Source: Shimia sp. SK013
GTDB lineage: Bacteria > Pseudomonadota > Alphaproteobacteria > Rhodobacterales > Rhodobacteraceae
Assembly (NCBI RefSeq): GCF_001292625.1
Contig: NZ_LAJH01000013.1
Location: 62,001-126,000, forward strand
Direction of reading: 5' to 3'
DNA: 64,000 bases
Below, piece after piece: positions 1 through 7,735 of this stretch. The notes under the pieces were generated by a model, which saw only the letters and a list, made by a program, of their open reading frames with translations, did no database searches and was not told the origin of the DNA. A program made the translations under genes and the position numbers. How positions within the stretch are numbered: the stretch's first letter is position 1; every line of letters starts with the position of its first letter.

Positions 1-2
1 GC

Positions 3-593
3 CTGTTGGGGATGACTGGCATCATTATCAACGACTCGATTGTTTTGGTCACCACGATTGATGATTACGCCCAAGAGCGCGGGCTTGTGCCGTCAATCAT
101 TGATGGCGCGGCGGACCGTCTAAGGCCTGTGTTCCTGACCACGGCGACCACGGTACTGGGGCTTGCGCCGTTGTTGTTTGAACGCTCTCAGCAAGCGCAG
201 TTCCTCAAGCCGACGGTGATCACGCTGGTCTATGGCCTAGGTGTTGGCATGGTGCTGGTGCTGGTTGTTGTGCCTGCGTTGATGGCAATGCAGTCTGACA
301 TCGGGCGGCAAGTCGCGGCCGTGCGTCGCGGATCAAAAGCGCCCGGGTTGCGAGGACTTGTCACCACCGCTGGTGTGGCCATAGCTGCTTGGCTGGTGGC
401 GACTCTGGGCTGGGTGGTGGTCTTCGGCGAAGTTGTGCCAGTCCTCGCAAGTGTAGCGCCGGTGTTGGCCTCAGTCAGTGGGCCGTTTGCGGCGCTGGGC
501 GTGTTTGCGCTGGGCGTTTTTGTGGTGACGGCGTTGGCATTCACCTTTGGTGCCGTGGGCATTACGTTGCGCCGTCGGTCTGCGTCAGCCTGA
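3..593 (+). CDS. RND efflux pump inner-membrane subunit, C-terminal part (5' end outside window)
   Basis: The reading frame is open from the left edge, so only the last ~197 residues are visible. The first segment carries the AcrB/MexB-type signature around 'GIIINDSIVL' and the later 'RLRPVFLTTATTVLG' loop, which belong to the C-terminal half of RND permeases that export drugs or metals with the proton-motive force. The usual end of the family comes near 'VVPALMAMQ' (about residue 97). Here a further ~95 residues follow, with two extra hydrophobic stretches (about residues 117-142 and 163-190) and a basic tail. The stop codon lies inside the convergent dsbD-like gene, giving a 9-bp tail-to-tail overlap. 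Substrate cannot be judged from this fragment. Confidence 0.85.
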   Translation: MLGMTGIIINDSIVLVTTIDDYAQERGLVPSIIDGAADRLRPVFLTTATTVLGLAPLLFERSQQAQFLKPTVITLVYGLGVGMVLVLVVVPALMAMQSDIGRQVAAVRRGSKAPGLRGLVTTAGVAIAAWLVATLGWVVVFGEVVPVLASVAPVLASVSGPFAALGVFALGVFVVTALAFTFGAVGITLRRRSASA

Positions 594-1385
594 GCAGCCG
601 CGAATATCGACGGCGTGGGCCGCACCCAAAACGGTGAACCTCAGACCGGATCTGTCCAGAATAAAGGGCGTTTCGTCCACATGCATCATTTCGGTTTCCG
701 CAATCAGCGTGTTGCCCTTACGTGTCGTGGTCGCCTCCGCCACCCAGATGTGGGGGTCACCGGCTTCGATCACGGCCACTTCGCGGCCTCCCGCGTGCGG
801 CATCTGTATTGTCGCCCGCAGTCGCAGACCGTCCGCAGTGGGGCTGACACGGCACGTCACAGAGCCGACGCGCGCGTCTTGTTGTGACATCGGCTGGTCA
901 TTCAAGGCGGCGGCGATGCGGCCGTCATGTTCGCCATCGGCGGGAAGTTCAGCCTTGATCCGGAGCGTCTGAGGTACGCAGATGTCGCGGCATACGCCAA
1001 TCTCCAGCTGCGCTTTCAGGGTCATCGCTTTTCCTGCGTTTTGCGGTGAGATCTGCACAGGTATGATGACTTCTTCGGTATAGCCAACCGATCGCATGCC
1101 GTTCTGGTCGAACACCTCTGGTGTCGGCCAGCTGAGTTCAGCGCCGCCCAAATTGCGCGAGCCGCGCCATGTGATGCGCGGCGGGATGCCTGCGTCACCG
1201 GGCGCACGCCAGTAGGTTTTCCAGCCTGGATTGAGCGAGATTCTGAGAGCCGCGGTGTGGGTGCCATCCGCGTTGCGCCAACCCTGCAAAACCTCAGCTT
1301 GCACAACCTGATCATAAGATTGTGCCAGCGATTGCGTGGCCATGAAACAAAGGGAAACGGCGGTCATGAGGGCGGTGCGTATCAT
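585..1385 (-). CDS. Secreted stand-alone DsbD-alpha (thiol:disulfide interchange N-domain) protein
   Basis: This is a 266-residue protein with a Sec signal peptide ending near 'SLAQ'. The mature part resembles the periplasmic N-terminal (alpha) domain of DsbD/ScsB, including the typical 'PGWKTYWRAPGDAGIPP' region and a cysteine pair in 'GVCRDIC' that would take electrons from a membrane partner and pass them to periplasmic thiols. The transmembrane beta domain and C-terminal thioredoxin domain of full-length DsbD are absent, so it needs a separate partner such as CcdA. The start at 1385 is preferred to one 60 bp upstream because it places the signal peptide at the N-terminus. Family assignment is good; the partner is inferred. 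Confidence 0.8.
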   Translation of the reverse strand: MIRTALMTAVSLCFMATQSLAQSYDQVVQAEVLQGWRNADGTHTAALRISLNPGWKTYWRAPGDAGIPPRITWRGSRNLGGAELSWPTPEVFDQNGMRSVGYTEEVIIPVQISPQNAGKAMTLKAQLEIGVCRDICVPQTLRIKAELPADGEHDGRIAAALNDQPMSQQDARVGSVTCRVSPTADGLRLRATIQMPHAGGREVAVIEAGDPHIWVAEATTTRKGNTLIAETEMMHVDETPFILDRSGLRFTVLGAAHAVDIRGCSG

Positions 1386-1549
1386 GCTACAGACATGGGA
1401 CACTTGCTGATCAATGCCAATACACAATCGGGCGAGAATTGACACAGGTTCTGAAACAAAGCGGGCTTAGGTGAGTGGTGGCTCTTGCGTGGGGGACGCT
1501 CGCGCCACATGTTGGAAAGAACAGAAGTCAGCAGACGAAGGGGCCATCG

Positions 1550-2134
1550 GTGCAGGACGAAACAGAAACCACTGACAGTCTTGATCTGACCGGACGCCTG
1601 TTGATCGCGATGCCGGGGATGGGTGACCCACGATTTGCCCATTCGGTGGTGTTTCTGTGCGCCCACTCCAAGGACGGAGCGATGGGGTTGATTGTGAACA
1701 AGGCGATTGAAGGCATGCGCCTCTCGGCGCTGCTGGATCAGCTGTCTATCACGCTTGCGCGCCCCGAGCTGGACAGCAATCTCTACTTTGGCGGGCCCGT
1801 GGAAACCGGCCGTGGTTTTGTTTTGCATACGCCGGACTATGTGTCCGATCTCAACACTCTGATGGTCAGTGACGACTTTTCAATGACCGCAACGCAGGAT
1901 GTGCTGGAAGCGATTTCCGTCGGCGCAGGACCAACGCGTTCGTTTATGGCGCTTGGATATGCCGGTTGGGGGGCAGGCCAGCTCGAGCGAGAAATCGCGG
2001 ACAATGGCTGGCTGACGTGTGATGCGCCGGTGGAGCTGGTATTTGACACACCAAATGGTGACAAATGGGCAGACGCCCTCAAGACGCTGGGTGTGGATCC
2101 GGTGAGCCTTTCGGCCACCGCAGGCCGGGCCTAA
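1550..2134 (+). CDS. YqgE/AlgH family protein (UPF0301)
   Basis: The 194-residue product matches the YqgE/AlgH family: 'GRLLIAMPGMGDPRF' at the N-terminus, 'VVFLCAHS..GAMGLIVNK' and 'YFGGPVETGRGFVLH', and a late 'ALGYAGWGAGQLE' motif. The family folds as a small alpha/beta protein; AlgH was linked to alginate regulation in Pseudomonas but the molecular function is not settled. A GTG start at 1550 is chosen because 'GAAGGGG' lies 7 bases upstream and because family members begin about ten residues before 'LIAMPG'; a longer GTG start at 1475 has no such support. Confidence 0.88.
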   Translation: MQDETETTDSLDLTGRLLIAMPGMGDPRFAHSVVFLCAHSKDGAMGLIVNKAIEGMRLSALLDQLSITLARPELDSNLYFGGPVETGRGFVLHTPDYVSDLNTLMVSDDFSMTATQDVLEAISVGAGPTRSFMALGYAGWGAGQLEREIADNGWLTCDAPVELVFDTPNGDKWADALKTLGVDPVSLSATAGRA

Positions 2135-2444
2135 GCAACCGCGCCATTGCAGATCAGCGCCAAGCCCAAAGCGCCTGGCACGGTTTGTGGTTTCTTTCTG
2201 GCCAGAAATACCCGAAACCTAACAGGTGCAGGCTTTCGCGCCCTGTGCGACAGGGTAAAACACCGGGGATGCAAAAGGGGCTTCGCTTTTTTGCCGAAAC
2301 CCTCATTGGTGTCGGGTGAATCACTTGACGCTCCCCCCAAACCGGCCTAAAGACGCGAAACGAAATTCCGGGTGCGGCCTAGGCGGCACCCATCTGCTTT
2401 GACGGGGTTGCTATCCCCGTAGACCGTAAAACGAGGATAAGCCC
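2135..2444 (+). promoter_or_regulatory. rpmB upstream region with promoter and two leader hairpins
   Basis: This 310-bp gap contains no gene. A promoter-like pair, TTGACG at 2325-2330 and CTAAAG at 2347-2352 with a 16-base spacer, would start a leader near 2359. Two stem-loops follow before the rpmB start codon: GGGTGC/GCACCC (2370-2375 with 2386-2391) and ACGGGG/CCCCGT (2402-2407 with 2415-2420). 'GAGGAT' at 2432-2437 serves as ribosome binding site. The first 190 bp of the gap show no recognisable element. The hairpins could be an autoregulatory ribosomal-protein leader, which is inference. Confidence 0.5.
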
Positions 2445-2735
2445 ATGTCGCGCCGCTGCGAATTGACCGGAAAAGGCCCGATGACGGGCAACAACGTAAG
2501 CCACGCCAAAAACCGCACTCGTCGTCGGTTCTTGCCAAACCTGAACGATGTGACTCTGCAGTCCGAGACTCTCGGCCGTGGCGTAAAACTGCGCATCTCT
2601 GCTGCAGCTCTGCGCACTGTTGATCACCGTGGTGGTCTGGACGCGTTCTTGGCAAAAGCCAAAGACAGCGAGCTGTCTGACACCGCGCTGAAAGTCAAAA
2701 AAGACATCGTCAAAGCCCAGGCCGCAAACGCCTAA
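2445..2735 (+). CDS. rpmB: 50S ribosomal protein L28
   Basis: The 96-residue basic protein starts '[20 protein letters not shown]' and has the L28 core '[11 protein letters not shown]', so it is the bL28 component of the large ribosomal subunit. Length is right for alphaproteobacterial L28, which carries a C-terminal extension compared with the 78-residue E. coli protein. It stands alone rather than next to rpmG, as is common in alphaproteobacteria. It has its own promoter region and is followed 25 bp after the stop by an intrinsic terminator, so it is a monocistronic unit. Confidence 0.97.
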   Translation: MSRRCELTGKGPMTGNNVSHAKNRTRRRFLPNLNDVTLQSETLGRGVKLRISAAALRTVDHRGGLDAFLAKAKDSELSDTALKVKKDIVKAQAANA

Positions 2736-2759
2736 TTCCTTTGAACGTCTGAAGTTTTT

Positions 2760-2796
2760 AGCGGCCTCGCCATATTTGGTGGGGCCGCTTTCTTTT
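2760..2796 (+). terminator. Rho-independent terminator of rpmB
   Basis: A 12-bp stem (2760-2771 with 2778-2789, containing two G-U pairs) closes a six-base ATATTT loop and is followed by a T-rich tract. It lies 25 bp after the rpmB stop codon. Confidence 0.85.
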
Positions 2797-2836
2797 GTCA
2801 CGTTGCTCCCGACATCAGCGCGTGTATACCAGACGG

Positions 2837-3187
2837 ATGACTGATCGCTTCCGCATGATGCTTTCGTGGATAACTGTGCTGGCCCTCGTGTTGACGGGCC
2901 ATGCAATGGCGGTTGCGCGGGGCATGCCTGGCGCTTCTGGTTATGCGGAATACTGCATCAACGACGTGGCGGTTATGGTTGCGGTGGATGCCGACGGCAC
3001 TCCAACCGGCGAGAGCCACATCTGCCCCGATGTAAGTCTGTCTTTGCTAAATATGGTGACGCCGGAGGGGCCAGTTGTTCTGGCGCCAACGCAACGGGCA
3101 CGCAAGGCCACCGCGACGGACCTCGCGTTTGTTGAAGTGATTCGACACATCAAGGCTACGGCACGCGCACCGCCTGTTCAGGCTTAA
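2837..3187 (+). CDS. Small secreted protein of unknown function upstream of copper chaperone
   Basis: This is a 116-residue product with an N-terminal hydrophobic segment (about residues 9-27) that looks like a signal peptide or anchor. The mature part contains two isolated cysteines, in 'AEYCIND' and 'SHICPDVSL', a layout reminiscent of the short DUF2946-type proteins that accompany periplasmic copper proteins. It sits 46 bp before the PCu(A)C gene in the same direction, which suggests a copper-related role. The start at 2837 is chosen over an in-frame codon at 2795 because that one lies within the rpmB terminator and delays the signal sequence. The family link is tentative. Confidence 0.65.
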   Translation: MTDRFRMMLSWITVLALVLTGHAMAVARGMPGASGYAEYCINDVAVMVAVDADGTPTGESHICPDVSLSLLNMVTPEGPVVLAPTQRARKATATDLAFVEVIRHIKATARAPPVQA

Positions 3188-3233
3188 GATCTTCTCATTT
3201 CTTAAGGCCCACTATCGAACAGGAGACACACAG

Positions 3234-3719
3234 ATGTCCTTGAAAGTAATCACTCTCGCGGCGCTCGCTGCAACTGCCATTGCGGCTGCGGTACCAGCGC
3301 TGGCTGACATCAAAATCGAAGACGCATATGCGCGTGTATCGACCCCAATGTCGAAATCCGCAGCGGCCTTTATGGTCATCAGCAACGACGGTGATACCGC
3401 AGACCGTTTGGTCGATGTCGTCAGTGACATCTCCAAGCGAACTGAGCTGCATACACACAAAGACGATGGCAACGGCAATATGTCGATGGTGCACGTCAAA
3501 GAGGGATTTGCGATCCCCGCAGGCGGCGAGCATGCTTTGATGCGGGGCGGAGACCACGTGATGTTCATGGGGCTTGGCAACGGGCTCGCACATGGGGACG
3601 TGGTGCCGCTGACCCTGGTGTTTGAGAATGCGGGCGAAGTCTCGATCGAGGTGACCGTTGATCTTGAGCGCAAGCCCGCGCATGGCAAGATGAAGAAACA
3701 CGGCCACAAAGATCACTGA
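3234..3719 (+). CDS. Periplasmic copper chaperone PCu(A)C
   Basis: The 161-residue protein has a signal peptide ending near 'VPALAD' and the DUF461/PCu(A)C core. It keeps the copper-binding pattern of one His and three Met residues: 'ELHTH' followed by 'MSMVHV', then 'HALMRGGDHVMFMGL'. Members carry Cu(I) in the periplasm to the CuA site of cytochrome c oxidase. A His/Lys-rich tail ('GKMKKHGHKDH') may be a second metal-binding site. 'AGGAG' at 3220-3224 sets the start. It follows a small secreted protein in the same direction. Confidence 0.92.
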   Translation: MSLKVITLAALAATAIAAAVPALADIKIEDAYARVSTPMSKSAAAFMVISNDGDTADRLVDVVSDISKRTELHTHKDDGNGNMSMVHVKEGFAIPAGGEHALMRGGDHVMFMGLGNGLAHGDVVPLTLVFENAGEVSIEVTVDLERKPAHGKMKKHGHKDH

Positions 3720-3727
3720 GATTTTTT

Positions 3728-3755
3728 GACACGGTGTTTCGGGGCCGTCTTTTTG
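3728..3755 (+). terminator. Possible terminator after the copper chaperone gene
   Basis: An imperfect stem (GACACGG with CCGTC, two-base bulge) is followed by five T residues, 9 bp after the chaperone stop codon and just before the convergent cobB end. Confidence 0.45.
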
Positions 3756-3763
3756 GGGCGGCC

Positions 3764-4468
3764 CTATTTTTGTGTACGGGCCAATTCATCGGCGACCCAT
3801 TGCGGCACGACCTCGGTGGCGGGACCAAAGCGGGTTTCGGCAAAGCCGGAGGCGCCAGCGGAAGGTTCCAGATTGAGTTCAATTGTATGCGCGCCATGGT
3901 GGTCGGCCTCGGCCACAAAATTCGCGGCTGGATAGACCTCACCGGAGGTGCCAATGGAGACAAAAACGTCGGCTTGTGACAGCGCCTCGCTGATAACATG
4001 CATGCCATAGGGGATTTCCCCAAACCAGACCACGTCGGGGCGGGTGGCTGGTTTTCGGCAGTGCGGGCAAGGGTCCGTGACGGACATGACCGGCGGCGCG
4101 GGCCAGCGGTGCTCGCAGGCCTTGCACAACGCGCCATGCAAGGCCCCGTGCATGTGCAGGACATTGCGGCTGCCAGCCGCCTCATGCAGGCCATCGACGT
4201 TCTGGGTGACGATGAAAACCTCGCCCGGAAAATCGGCCTCAAGCCGCGCAAGAGCCTTGTGAGCCGCGTTGGGGGTGGCCTCGGCTGCATTGGCGCGACG
4301 GGCATTGTAGAAGGCCATCACCAGCTCGGGATTGCGGGCGAAACCTTCGGGGGTTGCGACGTCGTTGAGGTCATATTTGGTCCAAAGACCGTCGACGTCG
4401 CGAAAGGTGCCTAGCCCGCTTTCGGCGCTGATGCCAGCGCCTGTGAGGATCACGATTTTGGCGGTCAT
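3764..4468 (-). CDS. cobB: NAD-dependent protein deacylase, sirtuin (CobB/SIRT5 type)
   Basis: The 234-residue protein is a short class III sirtuin. Visible features are the NAD-binding 'GAGIS' (residues 10-14), 'TQNVDGLH' (88-95), the catalytic His in 'HMHGAL' (His107), and four zinc ligands Cys115, Cys118, Cys134 and Cys137. 'FYNARR' supplies Tyr54 and Arg57, the Y-x-x-R pair that in SIRT5 and E. coli CobB binds acidic acyl groups, so desuccinylase/demalonylase activity is likely besides deacetylation. The ATG at 4468 starts directly before the Rossmann strand; a longer frame to 4555 lacks homologous sequence. Confidence 0.93.
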   Translation of the reverse strand: MTAKIVILTGAGISAESGLGTFRDVDGLWTKYDLNDVATPEGFARNPELVMAFYNARRANAAEATPNAAHKALARLEADFPGEVFIVTQNVDGLHEAAGSRNVLHMHGALHGALCKACEHRWPAPPVMSVTDPCPHCRKPATRPDVVWFGEIPYGMHVISEALSQADVFVSIGTSGEVYPAANFVAEADHHGAHTIELNLEPSAGASGFAETRFGPATEVVPQWVADELARTQK

Positions 4469-4646
4469 TTGGGGGCTCCGGGGTGGAAGGGTTGAGCATG
4501 AGAGTCGGGCGGGCGTTGCACCTGATCCTTTTAACACGCGGGACTTTGACGGCATGTCGACGTTGATTGAAGACCGCGCAACGCGCGTATGGGGCGCTTT
4601 GTAGTCGCGTGGAATTTTGGGTTTCTCAAATCTGAGGGAAGCGGCA

Positions 4647-5612
4647 TTACTCTTCTAGAATGCGAAGATTGTCCCGTAGCCACGGGAAACGCTCGATGCC
4701 CGGCGTGATCAGGTGTTGCTGGATCAGACGGCGCATGGTTTGCGCCACGTCGCGTGGCACGGTGTCCGCCCAATCGTCGCCAGCCAGCAAAGAAATGCTG
4801 CGGGAGAAGGGCGGAAAAGGCAGGGGGTGCGCGTCGACTTTTTCGTGAAACCGTGCTGCGCGCAGGAAGCCGAACGGCGTGGTGACCGCCCAGCCGATGC
4901 CACGCGACACCATGGCAATGAGCGACGGATTAGAGGCGATTTCAAACCGGTTGGGTGGGTCAAATTGCGCCCGCTTGAGGTGGGCTTCGATCTGGCGGGA
5001 AATCAGCTGTTCACGGCCATACCGCAACATCGGGAGGCTACGGAGCGCTGGCATCGGATCGCTGCCCGGTGCCACCAAACCAGCTGGCGTCACAAGAATA
5101 AATGGATCCCGCGCCAACGGATATTCAGAAACCCCATCAATGACTTCTCCGGTAGAGGCCGTGACGCCGAGGTGCAGGCTGCGGTCCCGCAATGAGTCAG
5201 CAATCTCGTGGCTGGGGGCGGTAATGAGGCGGAACTGACAGCGGGTCATAGATTCCGCCAAGGTGGTGACAAGACGGGGAGTCAGATCGTTGTCAAAGTC
5301 ATCGATGATACCCATCGACAGCTGTGTCAGATGTGTCAGGTCCATCACCGAAAGTTCGGAGTGTGCCAGTCGCAGTTGGGCCAGCACTCCGGAGGCACGG
5401 GCAAGATAGGCCCGCCCAGCCGGGGTGAGCTGCATTGGCCGCTTGCTGTGGTCCAAGAGGTCGCTGCCAAGGGCGGTTTCGAGATTGCGAATTTGCTGGC
5501 TTACGGCAGGTTGCGACAAGCCGGTGGTGCGGGCGGCCTGCGCCACAGATCCACTGGCCGCCAGGGCTTCAAAAACCTCTAGTCCACGTAGAGTTACGCC
5601 TTTCATCAACAT
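4647..5612 (-). CDS. LysR-family transcriptional regulator
   Basis: The 321-residue protein has an N-terminal winged helix-turn-helix (about residues 7-66, with 'GSVAQAARTTGLSQPAVSQQ' as the recognition region) and a substrate-binding domain of the periplasmic-binding-protein type (about 95-300). The effector and target are unknown. No divergently oriented gene lies next to it: its upstream neighbour, a small secreted protein, runs the same way and ends 64 bp before. A second ATG two codons downstream is an equally good start. Confidence 0.88.
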   Translation of the reverse strand: MLMKGVTLRGLEVFEALAASGSVAQAARTTGLSQPAVSQQIRNLETALGSDLLDHSKRPMQLTPAGRAYLARASGVLAQLRLAHSELSVMDLTHLTQLSMGIIDDFDNDLTPRLVTTLAESMTRCQFRLITAPSHEIADSLRDRSLHLGVTASTGEVIDGVSEYPLARDPFILVTPAGLVAPGSDPMPALRSLPMLRYGREQLISRQIEAHLKRAQFDPPNRFEIASNPSLIAMVSRGIGWAVTTPFGFLRAARFHEKVDAHPLPFPPFSRSISLLAGDDWADTVPRDVAQTMRRLIQQHLITPGIERFPWLRDNLRILEE

Positions 5613-5675
5613 TCGACCTGCTCCGCTAGATTTGCCATTTGTGAATTCAGCGAGCGGGGTTGGTCAAGCTAAGAA

Positions 5676-5996
5676 TTAGCGAAGGTGTCCACAGGAGGCT
5701 GATACGACGGAGCCAAAATCTTTGTAACGCAGCCAGAATTTCTCGTGGCTGCCATTGCTGGATTGGCGGATTTCCTGGGCTTTGTGCGGCTCGCTGAAAA
5801 AGCTGGCCGCGAGTTTTTGGTCGGAGCGCGACAGGTTTTGATTGGCAACTTGTTGAATGCAGCGACAGACCGAGCGCGTCGCCCCGCCACGGTCGGATTT
5901 CAAACAGGCACGCGAAACGGTGCCCGCTTCGGTCGTATATGGGAATATCAGGAACAGAACTGCGCCTGCAAATGCGGCGCCTAGGAGCGATTTCAT
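5676..5996 (-). CDS. Small secreted Cys-containing protein, unknown function
   Basis: The 106-residue product has a signal peptide (to about residue 24, 'TTEAG') and a mature domain with 'RACLKS', 'SVCRCIQQVA', 'FFSEPHKAQEIRQS' and a C-terminal cysteine. I recognise this as a small conserved rhodobacterial exported protein; some databases label relatives 'arginine transporter', for which nothing in the sequence gives support. The even number of cysteines suggests disulfides in the periplasm. No operon partner is evident. Confidence 0.75.
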   Translation of the reverse strand: MKSLLGAAFAGAVLFLIFPYTTEAGTVSRACLKSDRGGATRSVCRCIQQVANQNLSRSDQKLAASFFSEPHKAQEIRQSSNGSHEKFWLRYKDFGSVVSASCGHLR

Positions 5997-6146
5997 TTGT
6001 GCCTCTCATCCGGATCTATGATGCCCGGTATTTGCCTCAGGTCGGTCGCGGCGGTCGCCCGTTTGTCGGTGTCGTTCCCTGCCACGCTTGGCTTGCAGTA
6101 TGCGCAAACTGGCGTGCGGTTGCAATCGGGGCGCCGCGGGTGATGC

Positions 6147-6797
6147 CTAAAATGTCATCCATAGACCGAGTTTGAGCTTTGTGCGCTGATCCGGGGATAG
6201 AACAGCCGCGCCGACCAGGTGCATGTTCGAGCGGATTTGAAAGGCGAGCGACGGTGTTAGCATGGTGCGAAGCGGTTGACCGGTTTCTTTCTCGGCCGTG
6301 GCTTGCAAAAAGGTGATCGCCTTCGGCGTCAGCGACAGGCCAATTGTGGTTTCTGATTTTATGACAGTGGTTTGTGTCGAAATCACATAGGCAGCTGACG
6401 TATCGATTGTCAGCCAACCGGAGCGCTGCAACATCGTAAGATTGCGCCCCCAGCTGAGTTCCGGGCGCAAAGCGTAGCCGACGCCCGCCGCCGTGCTTTG
6501 TTGTCCGACGCCCAGTGCAAGAGCGACGCGAGCTGACCGACCTTGCCAGACCGGACGGCGCAGAAAAATGTAGGCTTTGCTGTACCCAAGTCCATTGGCA
6601 CCTGTGTCAAAGCCCATGGTCCAGTCGCGTTTCAACCCACGCTCATAGTAAACAGAGGCAAACGCCTGAGCCAGCGAGTCGGCGTTGTGTGGTGCCTCAA
6701 GCGAAACACTCATGAACTGCTCGCCCGGCGGCCTTGGCCAGGGACCGGAGTGCGCCGCCGGAGCGAGCGCGAGGAATACTAGTACCAACATAATCAT
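6147..6797 (-). CDS. Exported protein, possible outer-membrane beta-barrel
   Basis: The ~216-residue product has a signal peptide ending near 'AAHSG'. The rest alternates hydrophobic and polar residues with many aromatic and glycine positions and ends in a C-terminal Phe ('LKLGLWMTF'), as outer-membrane barrels do. Tail region 'TKLKLGLWMTF' looks like a terminal beta strand. No known family was recognised. The ATG at 6797 is preferred because GAGG lies five bases before it; an upstream ATG at 6815 has no ribosome binding site. 5997-6146 between this gene and its neighbour shows nothing. Confidence 0.65.
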   Translation of the reverse strand: MIMLVLVFLALAPAAHSGPWPRPPGEQFMSVSLEAPHNADSLAQAFASVYYERGLKRDWTMGFDTGANGLGYSKAYIFLRRPVWQGRSARVALALGVGQQSTAAGVGYALRPELSWGRNLTMLQRSGWLTIDTSAAYVISTQTTVIKSETTIGLSLTPKAITFLQATAEKETGQPLRTMLTPSLAFQIRSNMHLVGAAVLSPDQRTKLKLGLWMTF

Positions 6798-6929
6798 GAA
6801 CACCTCGCGGTTCATGATTTGTTATTTAAGGTGAATAATTGGTTAACAACACCCGTTATGCGGGTGCGTGATTCATGTAGCCAGCGGGGCGGAGCGTGGT
6901 CTAAGCTGAAGACAGCAAGGGAGGAAGCC

Positions 6930-7250
6930 ATGCCGAAAATCGCACAGGGTGCCGAGCTGCAAACCGTGATCACCACGTTTGAAATGACTCCGGGCACGTG
7001 TCAGGACCTGATGGATGCGTTGACCGATGCCTATGACAGCTTTATCTCCAAACAACCGGGATTTATTGCGGCGGGACTGCATGTTAACGATGCACAGACG
7101 CGCATCGCCAACTATTCGCAGTGGCGGCGACGCGAGGATTTTCAAGCGATGCTGCGGACTGACGAAATGCGGGAGCGCAATCGCAAGATAAACTTGTTAT
7201 GCCGTAGTTTTGAGCCGGTCATGTACGAGGTGGCCGCTGCTTTTGAATAA
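6930..7250 (+). CDS. Antibiotic biosynthesis monooxygenase (ABM) fold protein
   Basis: This is a 106-residue product of the dimeric ferredoxin-like ABM superfamily: a 'GFIAAGLHVN' strand, 'YSQWRRREDFQAMLRTDEM' helix and a final strand. Family members include quinone monooxygenases and heme-degrading enzymes, but many have no known substrate. A strong GGGAGG lies 8 bases before the ATG at 6930. It is followed 18 bp later by a universal stress protein gene in the same direction, suggesting one stress-related transcript. A short hairpin (CACCCG/CGGGTG, 6850-6866) precedes the gene. Confidence 0.8.
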   Translation: MPKIAQGAELQTVITTFEMTPGTCQDLMDALTDAYDSFISKQPGFIAAGLHVNDAQTRIANYSQWRRREDFQAMLRTDEMRERNRKINLLCRSFEPVMYEVAAAFE

Positions 7251-7268
7251 GCGAAAGGAAGGGACCTG

Positions 7269-7676
7269 ATGTATCAGCATATTCTAGTGCCTGTGTCGTT
7301 CGATGAGGACCACCATACCACGGCGGCGCTAGTCGTTGCCGGTCAACTGGCAACACAAGGCGTTCGGGTGACGCTGCTGCATGTCATGCAACAGGTGCCA
7401 AAATACGCGGTGAACTATATTCCGGCGGGGTTTCAGGACGAAGCGCGGCGCGCAATTGAGGTCAGCCTTGAGACACTGGGCGCGGAATTGCCGCACGCCA
7501 ATGGGGTCGTCATCGAAGGTCCGGTGGGCAAGAGTATTCTTAAATGGGCGGAAGCCAACGACGTTGACTGCATCGTTGTCGCGTCACATCGCCCGAGCGT
7601 GCAGGATTACATACTGGGCAGCACTGCCACCCATGTGGCACGTCACGCGCGGTGTGCCGTGCATTTGGTGCGGTGA
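7269..7676 (+). CDS. Universal stress protein (UspA family)
   Basis: The 135-residue protein is a single UspA domain: N-terminal 'YQHILVPVSFDE', a central 'GPVGKSIL' segment, and the ATP-binding C-terminal 'VVASHRPSVQDYILGSTATHVARHARCAVHLV', which matches the G-2X-G-9X-G-(S/T) pattern of nucleotide-binding members (G-S-T-A-T). Such proteins are induced by starvation, oxygen or respiratory stress. It is the second gene of a probable ABM-usp operon; the following gene is 59 bp away in the same direction. Confidence 0.93.
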   Translation: MYQHILVPVSFDEDHHTTAALVVAGQLATQGVRVTLLHVMQQVPKYAVNYIPAGFQDEARRAIEVSLETLGAELPHANGVVIEGPVGKSILKWAEANDVDCIVVASHRPSVQDYILGSTATHVARHARCAVHLVR

Positions 7677-7735
7677 TCGGGGGCAGAACGCCTCAGGGGA
7701 TGCCATACGTGGCTATTGAATTTGGAGGTAAAGGA

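Noticed and set aside
230-625. Long minus-strand open frame opposite the RND gene
   Set aside because: Its translation is Thr/Ala/Pro-rich with no family features, and it lies opposite a clear coding frame; it is a codon-bias shadow.
2147-2350. Short overlapping frames between yqgE and rpmB
   Set aside because: They have no ribosome binding site, no similarity to known families and lie in what looks like the rpmB promoter region.
6850-6866. CACCCG/CGGGTG hairpin as a riboswitch or terminator
   Set aside because: The stem is only six base pairs, has no T-run and no surrounding conserved structure; it may be chance.
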